Positions 22,368 to 32,916 of a stretch of 64,000 bases of DNA are shown here, one piece after another. The notes under the pieces were generated by a model. The model saw only the letters and a program-made list of their open reading frames with translations. It searched no databases and was not told where the DNA came from. The first letter of the stretch is position 1, and every line of letters begins with the position of its first letter. Source of the stretch: Kalmusia sp. IMI 367209 (taxonomy: Eukaryota; Ascomycota; Dothideomycetes; Pleosporales; Didymosphaeriaceae); NCBI GenBank assembly GCA_027946365.1, contig JAPEUQ010000003.1:2852001-2916000 (forward strand). Direction: 5' to 3'. The position numbers and the translations under genes are program-made.

Positions 22368-22968
22368 CTACCGTCCGAAAATGCTCCCGAACAGGCCCCC
22401 TCCTCCACCGCCCGCACGACCTCCTCTCCTAGCCTCGCTCAAGAGCCATTCCCTCAGATGCTCCTTGTTCTTCATAAGCTCCGGTTTCGTTATTCTGGTA
22501 TCGAACTGCGCTTCCTGTCTGCTAAACGCAAGCAGTGTGGGCATCGACGTTATCTGGGCGTCACCGATTAGCTATTTGTTCCCAGATCAAACTCCAGTTT
22601 CTTCATGCACCCACCATGTACTTCACGCCCAAATCTCCGATCAGCGTGCTGTCCAGCTCCACCTCGGCGAATCCTAGCCCACCTTCTTCTTCTCCCACGC
22701 GCTCATCCTCGATCATTCCCTTCACGAGCGGCTTGACAGCTTGGCAAGTAGAGCACCAGCTTGCACTCCACAAGGTTATGAGCGGGCGGTTATCGGCGGC
22801 CGAGAGCATCGTAAGCGTGTGGAGGTCGTTCGGTGTTCGCACATTGTCGAAGATGCGGTTTTGGTTCGATCGTGTTGTCGAGCCTGTAAGGAAGTGTCGC
22901 TGGCCTTGAACGCGTGGGGCTTGAAGCTTGATCGATCGGGACAGCAATTGGGTTGGCCGGAGTATCAT
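22368..22968 (-). CDS. Thioredoxin-like protein, probably mitochondrial
   Basis: Exon 1 (22615-22968) and exon 2 (22368-22553) join across a 61-nt intron (22554-22614) with a CTAATC branch, giving 179 residues. The N-terminus is rich in Arg, Ser and Gln and lacks acidic residues (MILRPTQLLSRSIKLQAPR), like a mitochondrial presequence. The thioredoxin fold has the redox centre SASWCSTCQAVKP, with both cysteines of a CxxC (here CSTC instead of CGPC). After splicing it has ITSMPTLLAF, the cis-proline loop. The end is a Gly-rich tail after LREWLLSEARR. The CSTC centre and the glycine tail suggest a specialised redox protein rather than classical thioredoxin. Substrate unknown. Confidence 0.85.
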
Positions 22969-23877
22969 TACGTCTATGCTGATGTGGGCCGGAGCTTTGG
23001 TGGTTTGCTGAAGGGTGCGACGTCATGGTTGAGAGCTTCTGCCAAGCCGCTATATTTAAGCTTTGACTGGGGTCAGCGTCTCAGTAACGTCTAGGAGGAC
23101 TCCTGGCCCACTGCATTGGTCATTACTGTGTTCCTACTGACCTTCGCGAGATGCCTTCAAGGGATAAACTGGGAAATGTATGCTCTTGCAATAAGTGCAG
23201 GCCGTGCCAAATCGCCGAAAGACGAATTGGGGAATTGTGCTCTTGATTCGAACACTTATCCCCTTTCCCTACGACAAGATCTGTCACAGCGGTACCTTGA
23301 GGGACGGATGGAGGAAAGGAAAGGAAAACAGCAAGGTTGGGAAATATTCTTAGGAAGCTGTAGTAGGATGAGGAAGGCTTCATTGGAGTGCCGGGCATTG
23401 CAGAGCAGGCGCGGCTACGCACCATCTACGTGTTGTGCCAACCGCGCAGCAGGTAGATACAATCGGCACCATCCCAGAAGAACCAGTCGTGAAGTTCGTA
23501 CACAAGATATTAAGTATGCAGTCATACATCTAATCTCTACAAGCCACCTTCGGGCGGCCCTCTCCCATCGATCCAACAAAAGAAAAAAAAGGAAAAGCGG
23601 GAATTATATTTACAGTCCCGCGATGCACCGACCTTCCCCTCAACCTATAAACACCAAAACGCGATCCGAAGGAGACGATACCCAAGAATGTCATTGTGCC
23701 CAAAGTCAAATCCAGATTCGGAACTGTGTCGCTGAAAAGCAGTATACAGGAAGAGCAAGCGAGAACGCCGATCTAATGCAGCGCAATGTGGGGGAAGGGG
23801 ATGATACCACCCTGATGCTAGACAAAAGGAAACGCAGTGTGATAACAGTTTAAAAAAAATCATGGTCGTTTCGCAGG
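22969..23877. other. Intergenic region, no supported gene
   Basis: About 900 nt. A 245-codon plus-strand frame crosses it, but it has no recognisable domain and its composition looks random, so it is not called. Confidence 0.4.
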
Positions 23878-25676
23878 CTATGCGCCTAGCGAGCTTGCGA
23901 GTGCCAGGGCCGATATGAGCATGGCGGTCCAGATGGCGGTATTCGCTCCCGTCATTGCACTTGATCCGGAGTTCTTTCTACGGCTCCCGGACGTCGTCGT
24001 GCCGTCGACCTTGATAACCTTATTAGAGCCAAGCTGCCAATCGAGATTGGCGACTATTGCTTCGGAGTCGCGGACTGAGATGGAAAATTGGCCGGAGCCA
24101 TCAACATCGTATTGATAAACGCTTTCGTCGATTACGCTGGCTTTGCCGTCCTCGTCCGAATAAGTCATACCGTTCCACGTGGTACCGGATAAGGAGTCGG
24201 CGCCGTCCGCCGTAAGGTACGATATGTAGATTTTTTTATTTGCCATGGTGGTGCCTAGATTCAGGTTGAAAGTGAAGCTGCCCTTGTTTGTTTCGGAAGC
24301 GTTGACTTGCTTAGAGTTGATGAGGACGACGGCTTGCAGGGCGCCGTTTGCGTACGCGGAGTAGGCACGGATACGTCCCCTGTATTCTCCACCAGCATCG
24401 CCGGTATCCAGAACGCCAATCTGTGTGGTTCCATTGCCGTTCCCGATGATTTGGGCCATGGCGGCATGTGCGTAGTACTGGGGTCGTACGAAAGGGTCCT
24501 TGCCATAGACGTTGATGGGCTGCCAAGCACTGGCGTTGGAATTGTCCGTCATGTGCATTTGCACGGAAGAAACGTTCAGCGTAGCCATGTACAGGAAGAA
24601 GTTGAGCGTCCAGAGCGAGGCACCAAAAGTGTCGCTGACCTGATGCATGCCGATGGGTCCGACGGAGCTCATCTCTCGCAGGACGTAGGGAACGCCCGTG
24701 TTGAGCGCGATCTTGACCTGCTTCTCCCAATAGGCGAATTGCGTATTCGTCTGGTCGAGATCCATGAGGTCGTCGAGCGTGATGGGGGTAGGGGTTACAC
24801 CAATGACTGGAGCTAGTAAGTATTGAAGAACCGGGCCGTTTGAGACGGGTGCAACGTACAGTAAAAATAGTCGTGCTGGTTCCACCAACCAACGTAGTAC
24901 TCTCCGTTCATCTGATCTAATATGCCGTCGGAATTCAACATTGCTATTTCAAACGTGGTACCGATGGTCGAGGCGGTTGCGGGCGGCTCGAAAAAGGTGG
25001 CTGGCAGGCCAGCGGGCTTGAGCACTTTCTGGTAGACGGCATCGGCGCGGTTCATAAACTGTGTGGTAAACGTCTTGCCATCCCACGGCGCCGTACGCAT
25101 CCCGTTTTCTAGGTAAAGGTCTGGCTCGTTGCCGATTTCGAACGAGTACAAGCGGGTATTGTTCAGGTTTTCGACGACGGCCTTTGCGTGCGAGACGATG
25201 CGATCCTCGTAGTCATCCCCTTGGTAGGCAAGATTGAGCCCGTACGTGACGAAGGTGTCCTTGGGAAATCGGTCGAGAGCGGCGAGGTAGTTGGGGCCTA
25301 TGACCATGGAATCGGAAGCGATGACGCCCTGGGCGGATGATTGGGCGTTCTTCTTCCAGCCAAAATCTTGGTAGGTGGCATCGTAGACCATGTAGTCCTG
25401 GGTGTTCCCGCCCAGTCTTATGTGCGGCGGCGCGCCCGAGTAGTCTGCGAGGTTCTGCAGCAGCTGTATGGAGAATTCATTGGGGTCATTCCAGCCGGTA
25501 AAGGAGAAGAGGTTCGACGGCTCGATGCCAAAGCCTGCAAACGAGGCGTCAAGGTTGTCCGAGACGGAGGCGCCGGAACGGGTGGCAGACGGCGATAGCG
25601 AAAGCGATTGTGCTATTGAAATGGAGGGAAAAAGGGTAGCCAGGCAAAGCAATGCTGGACATAACGAGCGTAACAT
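23878..25676 (-). CDS. Secreted glycoside hydrolase family 79 (beta-glucuronidase-like), probable GPI anchor
   Basis: GH79 enzymes hydrolyse glucuronides such as the terminal 4-O-methyl-glucuronic acid of arabinogalactan side chains. Exon 1 (24860-25676) and exon 2 (23878-24812) join across a 47-nt intron (24813-24859), giving 583 residues. A signal peptide is clear (MLRSLCPALLCLATLFPSIS). RLGGNTQDYM near 87-96 and SFEIGNEPDLY carry the expected acid/base glutamate (about E184). YVLREMSSVG carries the likely nucleophile (about E319), shortly after the intron. A beta-sandwich GH79 C-terminal domain follows. The tail has a small-residue site and a final hydrophobic stretch (IWTAMLISALALASSLGA) typical of GPI attachment. 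An alternative upstream ATG at 25712 would bury the signal peptide. Confidence 0.88.
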
Positions 25677-28383
25677 GTCTGCCACACACACAAACCTCGA
25701 CGCGCCCGGCATGCAAATGAGGCGACGTGTAGGAGGAGGAGGTGGAAAAAAAGGGTAGGAGAGCGCGGGTGAGAGCAAACAAAGATGGCAATACAATGGA
25801 GGCGCTCGGTTCGCTAATCAAGCATTATTGGATCTGCTTTGGGAAGAGGCCCGCGGGCTGTGGCTAGGGAAGGCGCGGGATCGCCAGGAGGCCCGGCATC
25901 CGGACGTCACGGTGCGGGAAGCGCTGGGAAGCGCTGAGAGCCTCTAGGGCACCTCTAGGGCACCTCTAGGGGCCTCTAAGGGAGGGTCACGGTGGTCCAT
26001 GATGTCACGCCGGGCGCTCTGGCGCCTTGGAGCTGCTGGCGCATAACGACTCTGAGACGTGCGGTGGGAAGCTTGCGGAAGCTGGCGTGTGGGCAGCGCT
26101 GGCTGGGCATCGGGGATCTGGCACCCACCGCGTCAGCTCCCCGTCGGGCCAGTGGGGGCGTGTGACGCATGTGAAGGCCGCCTTTGCCTGATCCGACAAC
26201 AGCAGACGCGTGCACGTGCCCGGAGCCCTCACTCGGTCGACGTTTGGTCCACGCCCAGGATCGCGGGCCCTTGTGGCGATCGAGCCGGTGGGCGCCGCGA
26301 GACACTGCCGCCACGATGCAACGCGTTGCGAAGGCGCGCGTGATGGCTGCTCACTCACTCTCAACCATGCGTGGCAGGGCAACGAGCAAAAAAAGGCGAG
26401 CGCAACGGCCGGGGGGGCTGCGGTGCTTTTCGCGCGGGCGCGTTCGAGATAAAGAAAAAATCCAATTCCCGGGCCGCCGTTTCACTGTTTCACGGCATCG
26501 GTGGCATCGGTCGCACCTGCCGCTTCCATTTCCATACCCGCACCAGCCTCACACCCCAGAAGCCCTCTCCCATCGCTAGCCACCTGGGCGCTCCAGCCGC
26601 CGCGACGACCCTCTTTGTCCACCGCCATCCGCCATGTCTCTCGTTGAACCATTGCGATTGCGCCATCTACACTGTCTTCGCCTGGCAGGTAGCGCGCCCG
26701 CCAGCTTTTCCTCTCTCTCAGTTCTTGCTTTGCACACCGCCTGCCAACCTGCACGGCTGCGTCGGCAGACAGCATGACGTTGAGGCTTCCCACATTGCCA
26801 CATGACCAGCGCAAGAGATATATGCGTCTGCGTGTCTTCCTCTGACGTTGTGTGGGGATTGAGCATCTAGACCCTACTACGATTTCAATATTGATGTCCT
26901 GTCCTGCGTGGGGCCCTCAGCTGCGATCTTCCTGCAGCCTTCAGGAGGTGGAGCTTGGGCTCTCTTATCAAGCGAGATTCCGACCGAGCTCCCTGCTACC
27001 CATCATATCATCCATCGTTCGACTTCACCTGCAAACCCTAGGAATAGCTGGCTTCGCTGCAGAGCAGTATCGGAACGCAAGTAGTTCCTCCGTGGCTGCC
27101 TCTCCACGCCGCCTTGGGTGTAGCAATAACGCTTGCCAAGCAGCAACTGCGCCGTCTTCGTCGCCCGACTTGACTAGCTTCGCGGTAATTTTCTTAAGAT
27201 CGCCGTTTATCAAATACACCATGACACCATTCTGGGGGAAGTGACAAGATTTGAAGTGGAGTTACTTGTCTCGTTGACGCTTGGAATCGGTGCGAATACC
27301 ATGTCTTGTCTTTTTGGCTGGGCGATCATTCAATAAAAATCAAGCGACCAAGGAATAAAATTCCACAAAGCCTAATTTACAGTCCGACACAAGGAAATCA
27401 CTGACTGAGACAGTAGAGCGACAGTCATTGCGCCTTGAACATCTCTGCCACGTGCGAAGCAATCGATGCGTGCAGAGCAAATACATGCTGGGCCGTGGAA
27501 TCAAGGAACATCGTCGGTACAGGCTACTTTAGCCTCCGTCTTGACACTAGTGCAGTGTGTTCTGCCATGACTGTACCTGTCGCCCTGCCCTCAGGTCTCC
27601 ATGTACAGCGTTCGTTGTCCTTTTGCTCAACATCCCTCCTGTGTGAAACCTATTTTCACATTTCACCAGCGCTGACGGAATGGATGGAATGAATGCAATG
27701 GGCGTGCAATCCTGACAGGAGATCCAGGTAGGCGCGTTTCAATCCTTCTCCTTCAAAAACGTCACGATCCAACCTGTCGAGCTGTCATGCTTGAGTCGCC
27801 AAGGGCGACGATATACACGGTGAAGTTGTGGCTCGCTGCTCCATTGCCATGTCGCAAACTTCGGTTTCGGGCATGGTGAACCACCGATGAGCGCTGTGCA
27901 CAGACCACTTTGATAACCTCCGACTTACCGACCCTACGTTCAGTTTTGCCCTGCGTTTCGCGGCACACGTCCACCGACCAGGCGGGAGGCGCCTGCGCAA
28001 GGTTGTACGAATGATGTGCAAGGGCTGTAGAACGATCGGACCCGTCGGCGGTAACAACCTGCTACGGCCGTTATGGATCCTCTATGCTTAGCATATTTTC
28101 TTTCTGTGGCTTGATGGAATGCAGTCTTATAGAAGCTGAAGAACATCGGCCGAGAGAAGTTACGGACCGATGCGCATGGAGTTGTACCTTAGAACATGTA
28201 AATAAGGTAGAGCAAATTCACGTTGCACTCATCAGCATCTTCTACACCTCAGCACTCATCTCCATACCTCTTCAATTACGGAGCTCCTGATCCTTCATAC
28301 CTCACGCAAGGAAACGCGATAGCACGCCGCATCAACGCCCGTCTTACTACATATACCTATCCGCTACCCGCATCTGACCCAAG
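25677..28383. other. 2.7-kb intergenic region, GC-rich left half
   Basis: This region lies between the divergent GH79 gene and the SNG1-like gene. The part at about 25840-26450 is clearly more GC-rich than its surroundings and contains a short tandem repeat. Several overlapping open frames on both strands look like a consequence of GC richness. I see no gene, RNA or transposon. Confidence 0.45.
25941..25982 (+). repeat. Short tandem repeat, unit about 11 nt, four degenerate copies
   Basis: CCTCTAGGGCA occurs twice exactly, followed by CCTCTAGGGG and CCTCTAAGGG, in the GC-rich region upstream of the GH79 gene. Confidence 0.75.
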
Positions 28384-29868
28384 ATGTTGAACCCCATACG
28401 AAGGATACAGCAACTAAGGCAGAAGCCTACCCTCACCAGCGCTAATAGGACCACTTTCACACACGAACAATGGAAAGGCAACCGTACCAAGTTCATCCTC
28501 CAGACAACAGCTGGAGGTATAGCCTTCATGCTTTGGTTTCTGGCATGCTGCTCGTATCTATTTGGCACGCTTTACAAGTCACCCGTACGACATGACAAGC
28601 TGCATTTTCTCGCTGTAGACTATGACGGTGGCGTCGTGGGCCAAGCTATGACAGCAGCTTATCATCAACTCGAAGGTCCTACCTTCTTCACGCTCGAATA
28701 CCACTCTGCCGAGGAATATCCTACCCAAGAAGACATATACCACGCTGTATGGGAGGGCAGATACTGGGCATCAATCGCCGTTAGCGCCGGGGCATCTCAG
28801 CGACTGTCTGCTGCTTTGGAAGGGGGCGAGGCAGCAGCGAGCTACAATCCGGCGAACGCTCTGCATTATGTCTGGAACCAGCAACGATATTCTGCCTTCT
28901 CCAACTCGGCCATTCTGAGCAGTATGCAACAACTCATTGGAGCAACTCGTATCGCCTACAACAAGATGAACGGCACGCAGGCAGCGCAATTCCTCAACGG
29001 CACGGATCCAGCAGCTGTTCAGGCTTTCATGAATCCCATTGCCGCCACCGAGAGAAACATCAAGCCGGCTCCTTTCGGTAGCGTCATCCTCCTGAACACT
29101 GTCGCAATGGCCATGCCAGTGTTGCAGCAATTCTTCTTCCTCTTGGTTCTTAACGGCGTGGTCGGAAAACACAATCTCTACACCAAGATGACGGTATACT
29201 CGAGCCTACTAGTACGCCGCGTAGCAGGTATCTTGTATACCTGCGGCGCCGCGCTTTGCCAGGCCGGTTACTTTTGGGCTTTCGATGAAAATTGGAACGT
29301 AAACGGCAACCAATTTGTCCTTACTTGGATGACGCTCTGGCTCTTGATGCACGTCCACTTCCTCGTGCTAGACTCCATCTCAACGGTAGCACCACTACCC
29401 GTTATGCCATTTGTGGTCCTTGCATATATCTTCATAAACATCGCCAGCAGTCTCAGCCCGCTAGAACTACAGGCTGGCTTCTACCATTGGGGGATCGCTC
29501 TTCCCAGCTACAACGCTTATAGTATTTTCGTGACCATCTGGACAGGGGGTTCTACGAACAGACTGTATCGAGCTCTTCCCATTCTGTTCGCCTGGTGGAT
29601 CGTTGGTAACCTGGCAGCTTCAGCTACTCATGTCCGCGCCTGCCATCTAGCGTACAAGTTCCAGCAAGAGGACGGTGCTGCTGCTACGACACCTGCCAAG
29701 GATGAGGAAGCACCAGAGGAACCCAACGATAGTACGAATGAGGCGCCCATCTCAAGGATGACCACATCACGGACTGCTGTGTCCGCTCTTGAGCGGCAAA
29801 GAACGGTGGAGGAAAGGGCTACAGAGCATAGGATTGTATACGGACCGTCTATGCCTCCATTCGCATAA
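28384..29868 (+). CDS. SNG1/DUF3533-family membrane protein (nitrosoguanidine-resistance-like)
   Basis: The DUF3533 family includes yeast Sng1, linked to resistance to nitrosoguanidine and to plasma-membrane lipid asymmetry. This intronless frame of 494 residues has the family layout. A cytosolic N-terminus leads to a membrane span (FILQTTAGGIAFMLWFLACC). LHFLAVDYDGGVVGQ starts a large extracytosolic domain with EYPTQEDIYHAVWEGRYWASI. Four or five more spans lie in the C-terminal half (SVILLNTVAMAMPVLQQFFF, FVLTWMTLWLLMHVHFLVL, and GFYHWGIALPSYNAY before the last). A short acidic cytosolic tail ends the protein. The ATG at 28384 is the first in frame. Family assignment is confident; transport substrate is not known. 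Confidence 0.87.
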   Translation: MLNPIRRIQQLRQKPTLTSANRTTFTHEQWKGNRTKFILQTTAGGIAFMLWFLACCSYLFGTLYKSPVRHDKLHFLAVDYDGGVVGQAMTAAYHQLEGPTFFTLEYHSAEEYPTQEDIYHAVWEGRYWASIAVSAGASQRLSAALEGGEAAASYNPANALHYVWNQQRYSAFSNSAILSSMQQLIGATRIAYNKMNGTQAAQFLNGTDPAAVQAFMNPIAATERNIKPAPFGSVILLNTVAMAMPVLQQFFFLLVLNGVVGKHNLYTKMTVYSSLLVRRVAGILYTCGAALCQAGYFWAFDENWNVNGNQFVLTWMTLWLLMHVHFLVLDSISTVAPLPVMPFVVLAYIFINIASSLSPLELQAGFYHWGIALPSYNAYSIFVTIWTGGSTNRLYRALPILFAWWIVGNLAASATHVRACHLAYKFQQEDGAAATTPAKDEEAPEEPNDSTNEAPISRMTTSRTAVSALERQRTVEERATEHRIVYGPSMPPFA

Positions 29869-30251
29869 AGAAGTGCTCTATTCATGATCACCCAAAAAAA
29901 ATTTCCGTTGTATAGATGTTGTTACTTTAGTGTATAATGATCATACCCGGTGCTTCAGGCACACTTGTTATTTTTCTAGTATTACCAAAATCAATAGAAC
30001 TTTAGTTGTGCCTCGGTACAGGCCCCCGCACCACGCTTGCCCCGCAATGCTTCTTTACCCTCGAAATAGAATCCCACGCGCGCTGACGCTACCATCTCGA
30101 CTCGTTTTAAACCAAACGCCGAGCGGTGTTCCTCCAAGATGTCTACATGTGACGTAGGACTATCAACAACGGTATACAAGTCGCGCTTTCGTACCTTTTG
30201 CCCATCACATCCACGGTGAACTAGTGGGGACTCCTTCATTATCACCACACG
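29869..30251. other. Intergenic region, SNG1-like to acyl-CoA ligase
   Basis: 383 nt between two plus-strand genes, with an A-rich run near 29893 just after the stop that could serve polyadenylation. No other gene is seen. Confidence 0.4.
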
Positions 30252-32313
30252 ATGTCAGCCATCACATCTTCCGTCACCCAGGATGGGATGCGCAGTGAGC
30301 AGCTTCCAAATAGAGATTGCGGGGGAGAAGACATGCTAATGTTACATTGCGCTTGCTTAGTCTACAAGAACACGAAATCAGTGGACATCCCCCTCACTGA
30401 TCTCCCGTCCCTAGTATTCGGTACACTACCACAAGGTTATACACCCTGAAAAGTCTCCTTTGACCGAATACACAGACTCAGAGCACTCGCTCGCCGAAGA
30501 CGACACCCCCCTCCACCTCTCCGCCGCGAACCCAAACATCTACCTCACAAAAGCGACGCTCCGCGCCCTTGCCGAACGCATCGCCTACTTCCTCCGCAAC
30601 ACTTTCCACATCGGCGCAAAAGGGCCCTACAAAGATGTTGTCGTGGTCTGCTCCTCTGGCCAACCGGCTGCCCCTGCAGCATTCTGGGGTATCATAGCTG
30701 CGGGCGGCGTGTTCAGCGCTGCGTCACACAGCTTCACGCCTGAGGAGCTGGCGAGGCAGATCAAGCAGGGGCATAGTGGTGTGTTAGTCGTTAGTAAGGA
30801 CAAGGTCGGGTTGGGGAGGGAGGCTGCGCGGTTGGCGGGTTTGGCGTTGGATAGAGTCGTAGTGTTGGAGAGTGAGCCAAGGTGGGAGTTCAAGACGCTG
30901 GAGGGAGGGAAGAAGGCCGATACTGTGCATGGGCCACGGTTGACGTGGAGAAAGGTTACCGACCTGCAAGAATTGAAGAGGAGTCTGATTGTCCTGCTGT
31001 ACAGCTCTGGGACTACCGGCGTGCCAAAAGGTGGGCAGTCTTGTAGTCGTGCACACGATGCTCACGGCTGACAATGAGCAGGTGTAATGCTCTCCCACTA
31101 CAACATGGTAGCCCAACTCTTCATCCCAAGCGTCCACGCTCGTGCCCATGTCGCTGAGGCGGTCGCTCGCGGAGAGCCCGCTCCCTCACCCTACCGTACG
31201 CTCGCTCACGGTATGCAGGGCCCAGTTTTAGTGTGGATGTTTCTCTCTTACTGACTTTCCCAAGTGCCTATAGCGCACATTGCTGGAGTTCACGGCTACC
31301 TTGTTGCACCCATGTTCTCCGGTGGTGCTGTCTACTGGATGCCCAAATTCGTCTGGAAACTCTTCTTGCAACATTTCAAAGATCTGAAGATCACTGCGTT
31401 TTGGACGGTACCCAGCATCTTCCTGAGGATCGCAAAGGATCCCACGGTCACAGATCAATTCGACTCGGTAGAGACAGCATTAACAGGTGCCGCGGCGATG
31501 GACCAAGAGCTCCAGCGAGCAGCGAACGCGAAGCTCGGTAAGGGCAATGTGAAGATCGGAGCGACGTGGGGTCTGAGCGAGACCACTGTGAGTCAATTCT
31601 CTTTCTCAATACTTATGTCATAACATGTCGTCGGGACAAGGGGCATGACGAGACCCACAAGGATCCTCGAAACTTGACAGCATCCGATACTAACCTTGTT
31701 CCAGGGAGCCGTGACAGCAATGCCCCGGGGCAGCTCCGACACGACCGGTTCCATATCCCCCGTGCTCCCGAACATGGAAATGCGCATCGTAGACGACAAC
31801 TACAAAGACGTCGAGCCAGGACAGCCTGGAGAAATCATCGTTCGTGGTCCCTTTGTAACTAACGGCTACTACGACAATCCAACAGCCACACAGGCTACCT
31901 TCCACGATGGCTGGTTTCTGACGGGCGACATCGCGATCGAGACAGGCGGCAAGTTCTATATCGTAGACCGCAAAAAAGAATTGATCAAGTATAAAGGCCT
32001 ACAAGTTGCACCCGCGGAGATTGAAGCATTGTTGATTACGAATGAGGAGATTTCCGAGGCAGCGGTTGTTGGTGTGCCGATTGAGGGCGGTAGTGAGGTG
32101 CCAAGGGCGTATGTCGTGTTGAGGAGTGCGGGCGCACTGAGCGAGGACGACGTCAAGCAATTTGTCAAAGGGAGATTGGCAGAGTACAAACAATTACGGG
32201 GTGGTGTCAGGTTTGTCGACGAGCTGCCGAAGAATGCAGTAGGGAAGATCTTGAGGAGGGAGTTGAGGGACAGGGCGAGGGCTGAGGAGGCAGGTGTGAA
32301 GTCGAAGCTGTGA
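30252..32313 (+). CDS. Peroxisomal acyl-CoA ligase, 4-coumarate-CoA ligase-like (ANL superfamily)
   Basis: ANL ligases activate a carboxylate as an acyl-AMP and transfer it to CoA. Six exons join in frame: 30252-30294, 30361-30420, 30476-31030, 31082-31210, 31265-31587 and 31705-32313. The introns are 66, 55, 51, 54 and 117 nt; the product is 572 residues. The N-terminus reads VDIPLTDLPSLVF as in fungal 4CL-like proteins. The P-loop motif YSSGTTGVPKG spans intron 3. GATWGLSETT, the A5 block, ends exon 5. GWFLTGDIA and KELIKYKGLQVAPAEIE follow. PKNAVGKILRREL carries the catalytic lysine (NAVGK). The protein ends SKL, a perfect PTS1 signal, placing it in peroxisomes. Substrate (aromatic versus fatty acid) cannot be read from sequence. 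Confidence 0.92.
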
Positions 32314-32691
32314 TCACAAGGCAGATTACAATCACGATAGATAAGAGGTTTAGAATGTCGGAATTAATACTATTAAAAAAACAATAAGTGGTATCTCTAA
32401 AATCCTCGATCACTGTGAACAAAAATAACATGCTACCCTTCGCCCTCCTTTTTTCCCTCGGCATCCCCTTGCCGTACTTCCTTCCAGATCGTAGCCAAAC
32501 CCGGCTTGGTCTGCATACGTGCAATAATCAGCGCGGGAGGATATCACAACCTCGAAACGATGGTGTGCTCGTGCTGTCGTGCGATGATGTCTGCCGCGTC
32601 GCTCGCTTCGCGTTATCTCCACGTGGTAGGTAATGATCCACAGATCGTCCTTCTCTACTAGCATCTATGCCCCACAGGTGTGACGGCAGCT
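32314..32691. other. Intergenic region between convergent genes
   Basis: 378 nt of 3' flanking sequence for the acyl-CoA ligase and the small acidic gene. Nothing else is supported. Confidence 0.4.
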
Positions 32692-32916
32692 TCATTCAGC
32701 CTCCTGGATGCTGTCGACGCTCGCTACGCTTGCTGGTGACGCGTCCCGAGTCGAGGGAATGGGGAGGGAGGAAGCGTCGAGTGTGAGGTCGGATGTTTCG
32801 GGGATGACGGTTTGTGAGTCCTCCTCGTAGTCGTCTTCAAGGGCGAGGACCGGGATGCGAAGCATTTGGCCGCCGATAAGGTTGGGGATGTAGACATATC
32901 CTGTTTGAGTAGACAT
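32692..32916 (-). CDS. Small acidic hypothetical protein, 74 residues
   Basis: No family is recognised. The frame starts with a good ATG and reads MSTQTGYVYIPNLIGG, then LRIPVLALEDDYEEDS. The rest is an acidic, Ser/Thr/Pro-rich disordered tail ending SIQEAE. Composition is unlike random translation, and the frame is intact in a gene-sized gap next to a convergent gene. It could be a real small protein or one exon of a longer gene. No splice-joined partner was found upstream. Confidence 0.45.
   Translation of the reverse strand: MSTQTGYVYIPNLIGGQMLRIPVLALEDDYEEDSQTVIPETSDLTLDASSLPIPSTRDASPASVASVDSIQEAE

Noticed and set aside
23116..23853. 245-codon plus-strand open frame
   Set aside because: No recognisable domain, random-like composition, and no splice or start context. 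It lies between two genes whose flanks explain the space.
26005..26805. Overlapping frames of 94-144 codons on both strands
   Set aside because: They lie in a GC-rich interval where stop codons are rare. Both strands are open at once and none has a recognisable domain.
27025..27222. Minus-strand frame reading MVYLINGDLKKITAKLVK and AVAAWQALL
   Set aside because: The first half looks protein-like, but the frame is 65 codons and the second half is unconvincing. No splice-joined partner or homology could be established.
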